The translations under genes were made by a program, and so were the position numbers. From positions 118,044,267 to 118,108,266 of the forward strand of contig OY282605.1 of assembly GCA_958298945.1 (NCBI GenBank): 64,000 nucleotides of DNA. The letters are read 5' to 3'. Below the pieces are notes generated by a model. That model did not search any database. It had not been told where the DNA came from and saw only the letters and a program-made list of their open reading frames with translations. The stretch comes from Atherix ibis. Lineage: Eukaryota; Arthropoda; Insecta; Diptera; Athericidae. Shown here piece by piece: positions 56,400-64,000 of this stretch (position 1 is the first letter of the stretch; the number at the start of each line of letters is the position of its first letter).

Positions 56400-59060
56400 G
56401 ACTCAAATTTAAATTTCATATAATTTTGGAATTTTTCTGTATTCTTTTGAAAATTTCAAAAACGAAACACTTGAAAAATCACCCATACTGACGGCATTCC
56501 ATCGGATTCTAAAACCATTTAATCTTGACATAACTTCTTACAATTATTATCCGATATTTATAAACACCAAAAAAGCCTGGCCTACGAGGTGAAGAGTAAA
56601 GGTAAAAGGGTAAAAAAAAACCATTTATGTATAGTTTTTTTTGTTGTAAAAACGAGACATAAAGGGGTAGCAGGCTTTTCGGCAAGGAGATAGTTTTGGA
56701 AGCGATAAAGGCAGGGAGAGAGAGAGAGGTGTCGATGCACTTAAACTGCGTTATTTAGAAAATTGACCCAGAACCCAGATAGCAGACTTGAAACTAACAT
56801 AGCAGAAATTATCATCAGCTTCGAAATTAATAATAAATAGTAAACTTTTAAATATACCACGCAATTATAAAACCAATTTGGACTTACGATTATTTTCCAA
56901 AATTTTTCTTAGAAACAGCAGCAAAAAAAAATACGGTTTAATTGGAAAAATACGGTTTACACTTTTGCAATTTTTCTATGTTTTTTTTTTGTTGGAAATT
57001 TGAAAACTAAACAGTTAAAAAATATCACACGCTATAAATTTACTTTAAAAAAAAATCATAACATTTAAAAAAAAGATTTAGTAAATAATATTCTCTAAAA
57101 ACTTTTTGAGGATTTTTTTTTTAAAAACAATTTTTATATGTAATAAATCGGAATTGAAAAAAAAAATTACGAATAGTCGTATTTGTCCAAGAGCAGAAAA
57201 TCCATAATATTTGGATACTTTTAAAAATATAATAAAATTAGGAGAAGAGACTAAAAATAAATATAAATTTTGTTCGAATTTTTATTTTGTGCAAAAACGA
57301 TAATAAAGTTTTCATCAATCAGAGAATTATGGTATATCTGAACACATGTTTTTTTCGAAAAACTTAATAACAAAAATCAAAGAAAAAATTCTCGTATTTT
57401 GAAATATATTCAATGTTATGTCATTGGAATAAATTTTTATTTATCAGATAAATAAAATAATAAAAATAAAAGAGGAAAAAAGAAGATAAATTTGAAGATG
57501 TTGTGAACATTTTTTATTGCATCTGCAATAAAATCTAGAAATCTTCAAAGTACAAAGAAGATTTTGACGATTTTTTTTTGTAGGGAAGCCTAGAGTTTTT
57601 CTTAAACACTTCAAAAGTTAGATGAATTGGCACCGAAGTGTCTATTGTTGTGAAGAGTACCCATAAGACGATCTGGGAGGGTCTTTAAAACTATGCGTAT
57701 TAGGACGGGCTACTTTTTTAGATCCCTACTAACGTACCAGAACCGAAATTTATAAAAAAAAATTACTTATTTTCGTTTGTTTAACTGATTCTCTAAGAAT
57801 TTGATATGATCACAGATTTAATAATTAATCAACCAAAGATAACGTCAAATTGGCATTGGTCGAATATAAATTTTCCTTGATGAGCTCCCGAAAAAAAAAT
57901 TCATATTCACAAATTTATGGGCCATCTCGTTTTGTGCAGTTCATTTAAGCTACTTTCCGTAAAATTGCACTGATTTTTTAAAAGGGATTTTTTGATTTTT
58001 TTTCTTGCTAATATTTAAGATTTTCTCAAAGAATTGATAGATTTCTAAAAGAACAAGAGACCGTCTTTGTTATTTACTGTTGTTGGCAAAGGTACGCCTC
58101 GTTGGGCACATAGTTTCTGAGCAATTAGTGGGGATATTTTCATACAATTTGTTTTATAGAATCTTTTATACTAGCCGCAATGCATCATTTCGAATTTTCT
58201 ATACTCTTATGTACATGCGTCATAATTTACAGTGCATCGGGGATGATAAAAGAGGTGATCACTTAACACCAGCACGTACCTTACGACCCCACCAAACACT
58301 GACTAGTATCTACTCTGCAGAAGATTGTTTTTAAATTATGATTCACTGGCGAATGAATGTCAAATTCTACGAAATGCCATCAAAATAACGAACACCCAAC
58401 GTTAACAGGGGATGGACATGTTCAAGGGGATGATGGTCTGGCCGCAGTAGCAACAGACGTGTTGTAGGCTGCCACCAAAACCATATTGCCAGGCAGTAAC
58501 TAAATAAATTTTATCGGTGGTGTCACATCGTATCGCATTCGTTTCAATCTAAATTTATCGGGGGGATTTGGGGGCGAGTAACGAATTCGTACGTGCGTCT
58601 ATTTGGTGTCATTTGTCATTGCATGCGGGCAGCAGCAATGAATAGCTACGACGGTGGTCGATTGGCTCGCCTTCAATTTATTTTATGGTTAAAAATTGGT
58701 GACATTTTCATTGATTTTTTTTTTCGAAACTGAATTTTTCCTATCACAACTGAAAAATAATATTCGCACTAAGAAAATTTACTATTTTTGTGGGTAGTTA
58801 ATTTTTCCTAGTCTAAAAAATTTATTTATTTTGTTATTTCAATTTTTTATGTAACTACAAATACGTTTTGGGGAATATGCTGAAACTCCATTAAAAATGT
58901 ATTTTATGTTGTTGTTTTTTTTTTCATTTTGGAGGAAAATACCGAAAAAATTAATATGATAGTAAATAGAGTATGATTCAATTTGTGCGTCGGAAAGTAA
59001 AGTTGAATGAAAAATATTTAAAATTTCAGTTTTGATAAAATTTGTTTTTAATTATATTTT
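56400..59060. other. no gene assigned; one balanced segment
   Basis: 56640-57900 is AT-rich without landmarks. 58080-58680 is distinctly less AT-rich and non-repetitive (for example GCATGCGGGCAGCAGCAATG near 58622) and could be conserved non-coding or exon-flanking host DNA. No domain is recognised in its 84-codon frame (58080-58334, plus). Confidence 0.45.
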
Positions 59061-59657
59061 ATAGACTTTGCCATTACGCATGAAATATAACATCATGAAT
59101 ATTTTTAGACTTTTTATAGCAGGTCCTAATTCGTTTCAGGTAGATTTTTTATGACTTCTTACCGCAAATTTTGGACTGTAATTCGGATATTATTTTTCGG
59201 GTAGTCTCATAAAGGAAAGTCTAACGTACACTACACTAGTAAATCTGAAAATTACACGTTTTGAAAACTTTTCTCCCAATAGAGCCAACATTTTTTATGA
59301 TCTGCGGCTTGTGGCGTCGTTTTTTTAAAACCACATATATTCGATGATAACAGTAATATGGCAATAGCACACAGAATTGACGATAACAGTTCAATTTCAA
59401 AGAAATACTGGCAAACGACACTTCAGATCAGAATTCACACCATATATGGCTTCTCCGAGATCATTTGTGGGTTTTCGGAGCCCCATATACGATAATTTTG
59501 GTTATTGATGTATCTACCGAACGAGAAAAATCTAAAATGCCAAACCTTAAGCTAACAATAAATTTCTATTCTTCAGTACCCTATCGGTGTGTGGTTTGAT
59601 CTAAAATCTAAAATTCCAAATCTTAAGCTAACTAAGCGCCATCTTGAATACAACATA

Positions 59658-60951
59658 CGAGTGCCGTTCAATAAGTCCTTAGAAAAACATGGAAAAAAAA
59701 CTGTTTTTTAAAAAAAAATTTTTTATTTTTCAACATAATTTCCTTTTAGCTCTATACACTTTTCCAACCGTTTTTCCAAAATTTTTATCCCGTCCAAAAA
59801 ATAGGATTTCGAAAGTTCTGCAAAATATTCATCCGTTTGAGCAATGACGTCCTCGTTGGAAGTGAACCGTCGTCCGCCAAGCCATTTCTTCAGATTGGGG
59901 AAAAGAAAATAGTCACTCGGGGCCAAATCTGGTGAATAAGCGGGATGCTGCAACAATTCCATTCTCAACTCCACAGTTTTGGCCATGGAAACAGCGCAGG
60001 TGTGCACACGCGCATTGACCTGATGCAAGAGGATTTTTTTCTTCTTTAGATGGGGGCGTTTCTCTTCGATTTCCTCGCTCAACCGTTGCAATAACGACGC
60101 GTAATACGCTCCTGTTATTGTTTTTCCTTTTTCCAAGTAGTCGATAAAAATGATGCCCTTCGAATCCCAAAAGACCGTGGCCATCACCTTGCCGGCCAAT
60201 GGCACAGTTTTTGCCTTCTTCGGAGTCCGTTCACCCTTGAAAATCCACTGTAATGACTGTCTCTTCGTTTCTGGAGTGTAGTAGTGTATCCAGGTTTCGT
60301 CCACAGTGACATATCGACGAAGGAATTCGGCAGGATTGCGATGAAAAAGTGACAACAAAGCCTCAGAGTCCACTGCACGATTGCGCTTATTCTCCTCTGA
60401 AAGCAAACGCGGCACCCATCTTGCCGAAATTTTTTTCACAGACAATTTTTCATGCAAAATTGATGCGACTGTACCTTGTGATATGCCCGTGGCCTCAACT
60501 TATTCGCGCACTTTAATTCGCCGATCGTTCAAAATCAGATCGTGGATTTTGTCGATGATTTCAGGAGTAGACACCTCAACTGGGCGTCCTGAACGATGTT
60601 CATCTTTTGTGGATGAACGGCCACGTTTAAATTCATTCACCCAATTTTAAACCGTCGCAAACACAGGTGCAGATGTGCCATGAACTGCATCCAACTCGGC
60701 TATGATTTCTTTCGGGCTTAAGCCTTTCAAATGGAGAGGTTTTTGATGACAGCCCTAAACTCGCTTTTTTGTATTGTTATGCACAAATAAATGTCGTTAA
60801 CTTTAATCGATGATAGAAATTGACCTACACTATGGATCGAGCTGAAATTTTGACAGCTTTCCTGTCGATAATGCTACTTACAAAAAAAATCTTCACCGAC
60901 ACTACGAGCGCAAGTTCTCGGATTTTCTAAGGACTTATTGAGCGACCCTCG
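59658..60951 (-). mobile_element. irritans-type mariner, copy 2 (inactive)
   Basis: 1294 bp, ends CGAGTGCCGTTCAATAAGTC (59658) and, on the minus strand from 60951, CGAGGGTCGCTCAATAAGTC, with TA at 59656-59657 and 60952-60953. Nested in a D,D41D relic. Copy 1 at 52.46 kb is the same family in the opposite orientation. Length is normal for mariner, so the element is structurally complete although its gene is dead. Confidence 0.93.
59723..60774 (-). pseudogene. irritans-type mariner transposase, copy 2
   Basis: Aligned with copy 1, the start codon is ATA instead of ATG (60772-60774). An extra base shifts the frame near residue 15 (about 60740). TAA codons occur at 60647-60649 and 60500-60502. 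From Met at 60457 the last 244 residues are open: KISARWVPRLLSEENKRN, VTVDETWIHYYTPETKRQ, GKVMATVFWDS, KTITGAYYASLLQRLSEEI, LLHQVNARVHTC, YSPDLAPSDYFLFPNL and KCIELKGNYVEK. The second catalytic Asp is Val (codon at 60017-60019), so even this open part lacks the DD34D triad. Confidence 0.92.
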
Positions 60952-61060
60952 TATGTTTGACAGATGTCAAACGACAGAGCTGTGCATTCTGAAGCACGAA
61001 ATTTAAAATAATTTTAAACTTTCTTTTTAAGACCTAAAACTTTTGAAAGCCATTTAATAA

Positions 61061-61650
61061 TTTATCTGAACCAATAATACTTTTAAAAATGGCAAAATCC
61101 TTAAGGCGAGATTCTTTGTTCAAAAAAAGTCCGGTATACTAAACAAATTCCTCTTCGGATGGCACATATAAATGATAGCTGTCTGATGAGAGAGTTTTAT
61201 CTTCCGCACCACAAAATGGATAACGCAGTATAATTATTAATATTAACCCTAAAAATAGTACCTAAAATTTTTCGAGAAAATTTATTATTTTATTGGGTTT
61301 AGAGAGATGTGTCCGATCCTGATTGTTAGCAATTTTTGTGCCCAAAATTTCAGACTGGTAGTTGACAAGAAATGTTTTACTATTTGACCAACTAAGGGTC
61401 TCCTCACGACTTGGGATGTTAAATGCCATTTCTTAAGCAGATGCTAATTTTATACGGGATGATTGAGTAGGAGTAGTTCATTACCATCACCTTTACAATT
61501 AAGCAGGTAATACTGGATTCCATCCAAAGCCGCCGGGTCTTTAGGTATTAGACCAATAGAGCAATTTTCATCGTCATCCTAACTAACCACAGTTCACCAT
61601 AGTTAAAAAGAGCCCGATTTGTAAAAACTTTACTTGGATGAGTTGGCATA
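61061..61650. other. no gene assigned
   Basis: 61070-61250 may still be decayed transposon end (GGCACATATAAATGATAGCT then GTCTGATGAGAGA resembles the palindrome region). 61320-61640 is more balanced and could be upstream sequence of the RTE-like fragment. Confidence 0.4.
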
Positions 61651-61653
61651 GTT

Positions 61654-61686
61654 CATCCACTCTCCTAAAAATTAGGAGAGTGGATG
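61654..61686. repeat. perfect 15-bp stem-loop
   Basis: CATCCACTCTCCTAA (61654-61668) and TTAGGAGAGTGGATG (61672-61686) are perfect complements around AAA. The stem is GC-richer than its surroundings. About 100 bp upstream of the RTE-like fragment. Confidence 0.8.
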
Positions 61687-61779
61687 GAAGGATCACTCCA
61701 AAGTTGAGAGCACTTCTCTTCAGACTTGAGGTTGGGCATCATAAATTTTACTAAATGGTGAAGTTGAGACACTCTTGAG

Positions 61780-62075
61780 CGCTACTACGACCACTCGGTT
61801 GTGGATAAAATTAAGCTTAATAGGCTCTGGTGGGCTGGATTCTTAATCCGTTTGGGTTAGGAAGATCCTAACCGCAAAGTCTACAGTGGCTCCATTTATA
61901 AGCTTAGAAGGCGAGGTAGATTCTGCTTTCGGTCGAGCAACAGTATTTGTCAGGACACCAAAACCATATTGTGAGTTTCGAACTGCAAGACTGCACCAGC
62001 GCGGAGCCCAGACGTCTGGAGTTCTTTGTTCGGTGGTCTTAGACAGGACTCTCGGTTGTTCTCTTTTCAACAGCA
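61780..62075 (+). pseudogene. RTE-like endonuclease/RT C-terminal tail
   Basis: The plus strand near 61783-61935 reads YYDHSVVDKIKLNRLWWAGF then LIRLG, a stop, and EDPNRKVYSGSIYKLRRRGR. It continues with SPDVWSSLFGGLRQD near 62010-62055. The pattern I-K-x-x-R-L-R-W-x-G-H-x-x-R ... R-x-x-G-R-P-x-x-R-W is the familiar tail after the RT domain in RTE-type and related elements. His of GH is Phe here and a stop interrupts. No RT core is seen upstream. Confidence 0.55.
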
Positions 62076-62122
62076 CAGTGATGATGTTATTTATACAAAA
62101 TAATAGTAAATAGTGAGGAATG

Positions 62123-62197
62123 GGTTTGCCTGTTTTGTCTCATTTAAAAGAGAAACCACCGGAAAAGATCGGTTTGCCTGTTTTGTCTCATTTAAAA
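62123..62197. repeat. 27-bp direct repeat, 48 bp apart
   Basis: GGTTTGCCTGTTTTGTCTCA then TTTAAAA occurs at 62123-62149 and 62171-62197, identical. Shortly after the RTE-like tail, so it may be part of that element's 3' end. Confidence 0.8.
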
Positions 62198-62199
62198 TA

Positions 62200-62940
62200 T
62201 TAATGAATATTTTCCTTTTCACTGGTAAAAAAATAATTTTTGCAAATCTTTTACTTCTCAAAAGCTTTTAGAATTTTCGAATTTTACGTAAAAAAAATAA
62301 TTGGTAAGTCTTTCAAAGAATAAAGTAGAACGCATAAATTTTTTGTGGAAAATTTTACTACTTTAAATTTATAAAAAAATCTTTAATTTTATAATTTAAA
62401 AAAAAATAGTATTTATTTGTAATATATTTTTTTGGTTTTTTTTTTAAAATGTTCAAATAAAAATTTCTACGGAAAAATTGCACAATTTTTTGTGGAGAGG
62501 CTTTTGATAAAAATTCCAAATAAAAAGTTCACTTTTTTAGTGAATTAATTTTAGTCAATATCTTTTTTATAAAACTGGTTCGGTAGAGAATTTTTTTGGA
62601 CAAAAATTAATTTTCAACAATTTAATAAATTATTTTCATAACAAGAAAAAAAAATTGTATGCCTTAAAAAAAATATTTTTTAACAGAGAACAAAATTGGA
62701 AAGTAATTGTCATAAAAAAAAACCATTTTAAATATTAAAAAATTTCTAAAAATATTAAATAAAAAATCTACAAAAATTTTAGAAAAAAAGAAATTCGAAT
62801 TGAATCAAAAAAAAAAATCTCTTCAACTTTTATACTCATCCATTACCTGCGGAAGTCTTCAGCTAATTTTTGTGTACCAAATGACAATTTTTTTAATAAA
62901 AACAATGTTTTTTTTTAATGAAATAATTTCTAACCTTTAT
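62200..62940. other. AT-rich DNA, no gene seen
   Basis: Homopolymer-rich. Nothing recognised. Confidence 0.6.
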
Positions 62941-62966
62941 TTTTTCTTATTCTTTTCAGGTAAGCC
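62941..62966 (+). promoter_or_regulatory. candidate recursive splice site (acceptor fused to donor)
   Basis: A pyrimidine tract (62937-62957, TTTATTTTTTCTTATTCTTT then TC) ends in CAG at 62957-62959 and is followed immediately by GTAAGC (62960-62965). A strong 3' splice site abutting a 5' splice site with no exon between is the arrangement of ratchet points used to remove very long introns in Drosophila. If used, it implies a long host intron on the plus strand across part of this window. Chance occurrence cannot be excluded in T-rich DNA. Confidence 0.35.
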
Positions 62967-63788
62967 AGAGACTTCGCAATTAGTTACGATTTGACAAACA
63001 TTTGCCGCAAAAAAAAAAAATTAATCAAAACCACCAGTACAGGTGAAGAGCTGAAGGTCAGGTCGTCGTACAAGAGAGAAAAATACCCCAAAAAATGTTA
63101 CGGATTGAAATTTTACTTACTAATTAATTAACAAAAAATAGCATAACTTCAGATTAATAAGCTTTCCAATTGATTATTAAAATAGCATTAATAGTAATAT
63201 CAGTATTTCTGGTGAACCTTTAGAAATGTTCCGGATTTCAAATGCTTTCAACACTTTTCACCTGTATTTCTAGTCGAAGAGGGGAATGGAGGGGGAATAT
63301 TATTAAAAGCAGATTTCCTAATAGAAGAATTCTGTATGCTGTAAGGGCAAAATGAGTGGGTGGACGTGTGCATTACGTTTAACCTAATTATCGGTCATAG
63401 GACTTGTAGTTGTAGTAGCAGTGGTGGTAGTAGCAGAATTAGAAATAGGAGGAGTAATGGTGGGGATTTTGTTGGATCCAGTGGTGGTGGAAAAAGTCTA
63501 AATCCCCAGTACCTGTTTTGTTTGCTAAAGCAGATCATATGTGTAGACATCAGTTGAATTTTAATTAATGCACTGACGCTTTCCCAGGACATCCGGATAT
63601 GCGGATATGTGAATGTCCATCGGAAAGAGGTGGTGATGTCGTGGATTTCCTAGTTTTCGGTATTATTCTGACATAATTTCGGTTTCCACAACGTGTTCAT
63701 ATATTCAGTTTTAATTAAAGAGCTTTGAGAGTAGGTCTCTGTATGATCTTCTCATAGACAGGGTGTGCTGGGATTCGATAGCCATAAT
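62967..63788. other. no gene assigned
   Basis: 63400-63490 is rich in GTAGTAGCAG/GGTGGT trinucleotides, giving Ser/Gly- or Pro/Leu-rich frames on either strand; I do not regard these as coding. 63560-63790 is balanced in composition. Confidence 0.4.
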
Positions 63789-63790
63789 AG

Positions 63791-64000
63791 CAATCTCTGT
63801 GCACTCCCTGTCCGTGTCAAATATTTGCATTTTATTACGCTACTGATGATGGCTACCGCTTGTTCGACGATAATTTACCCATGCAAATGGATGGTCATTA
63901 CAGAGAGGATGTATTGAGGGAATATTTATTTAGAGTATATGGGCAACTGGTCAGAATGGATCAAAGGATCCACGTTTTGAAGTGTGGCGGAAAAAATAAT
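63791..64000 (+). CDS. open frame running off the window, unrecognised
   Basis: Seventy codons without a stop from just after TAG (63788-63790) to the last base. It contains DDGYRLFDDNLPMQMDGHYR then EDVLREYLFRVYGQLVRMDQ, which has a balanced, protein-like composition unusual for this AT-rich DNA. No family recognised, no initiator is implied, and no clear acceptor was found at its left edge. It may be a host exon, the edge of an unlisted mobile element, or chance. Confidence 0.3.

Larger units (their letters stand above)
59070..61060 (-). mobile_element. D,D41D-type relic split by irritans-type mariner copy 2
   Basis: Left end GACTTTGCCATTACGCATG (59076-59094), C-terminal coding scraps on the minus strand, the TATATGGGGCTCCG block near 59490 (complement of CGGAGCCCCATATA), and subterminal CGCCATCTTGAATACAACAT (59638-59657). 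After the mariner the sequence resumes with TTTGACAGATGTCAAA (60956-60971) and GACAGAGCTGTGCATTC. A duplicated CCAAA-CTTAAGCTAAC tract is present at about 59540 and 59618. Decayed. Confidence 0.7.

Noticed and set aside
63395..63592. Pro/Leu-rich or Ser/Gly-rich frames
   Set aside because: Generated by a GTAGTAGCAG/GGTGGT low-complexity tract on both strands.
1..64000. tRNA, rRNA or snRNA genes
   Set aside because: No convincing A/B boxes, cloverleaf or rRNA core sequence noticed by eye; a covariance-model scan would be needed to exclude them.

Overview
The window looks like a stretch of a strongly AT-rich arthropod nuclear genome, most likely an insect. The evidence is many Tc1/mariner transposons of several lineages, Jockey- and R1-type non-LTR retrotransposon fragments, long A/T homopolymers, several AT-rich minisatellites and no gene-dense organisation. 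There are no operons, ribosome binding sites or prokaryotic genes. I find no complete host protein-coding gene. The only intact, recognisable gene is a mariner transposase at 30346-31398 (minus). The species cannot be named from this sequence.

Layout. 0-9.6 kb: Tc1-like (1.72-2.30 kb), D,D41D-type (2.44-2.64 kb) and Jockey (3.15-3.54 kb) remnants, then AT-rich DNA, then a nested pair: an internally deleted Mos1/mauritiana-type mariner (6105-6957) inside a D,D41D-type relic (about 5.77-7.31 kb). 9.6-19.2 kb: mostly degenerate short-period AT repeats, including a clear ~30-bp tandem array (14.08-14.48 kb), a long stem-loop (11744-11806) and a mariner-like relic (18.86-19.17 kb). 21-26.5 kb: a D,D41D relic interrupted by a ~26-bp minisatellite, with the same minisatellite again at 25.3 kb and a ~300-bp higher-order repeat at 25.7-26.4 kb. 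29.2-31.6 kb: a dead irritans-like mariner, then a complete 1294-bp mariner with near-perfect 29-bp terminal inverted repeats, TA target duplication, intact DD34D triad and uninterrupted 350-residue transposase. 33.2-34.0 kb: D,D41D relic. 35.6-37.5 kb: ~2 kb array of ~53-bp units with a ~540-bp higher-order duplication. 38.7-40.1 kb: Jockey and R1-clade 3' ends back to back. 42270-42469: assembly gap of 200 N. 42.9-44.0 kb: D,D41D relic. 45.7-46.2 kb: ~21-bp array. 46.4-46.9 kb: Jockey RT relic. 47.6-50.2 kb: Tc1-like composite in which an internal transposase segment is tandemly amplified. 51.3-56.4 kb: D,D41D relic, an irritans-type mariner pseudogene (52456-53823), a Tc1 scrap and another D,D41D relic. 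59.07-61.06 kb: a second irritans-type mariner (59658-60951) nested in a D,D41D relic. 61.8 kb: RTE-like RT tail. 62.96 kb: a sequence resembling a recursive splice site, which would fit a very long host intron on the plus strand. The window ends in an open but unrecognised frame (63791-64000).

How the parts relate. The dominant structure is layered transposition. An old D,D41D Tc1/mariner family left at least eight decayed copies. Two younger mariners of different subfamilies landed at TA dinucleotides inside two of these copies, and other relics in the window preserve the matching uninterrupted sequence. Most larger satellite arrays lie in or next to transposon pieces. I did not find a convincing new biological system. 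The strongest leads are the apparently intact mariner, the internally verifiable nested insertions and the tandem arrays grown out of transposon sequence.
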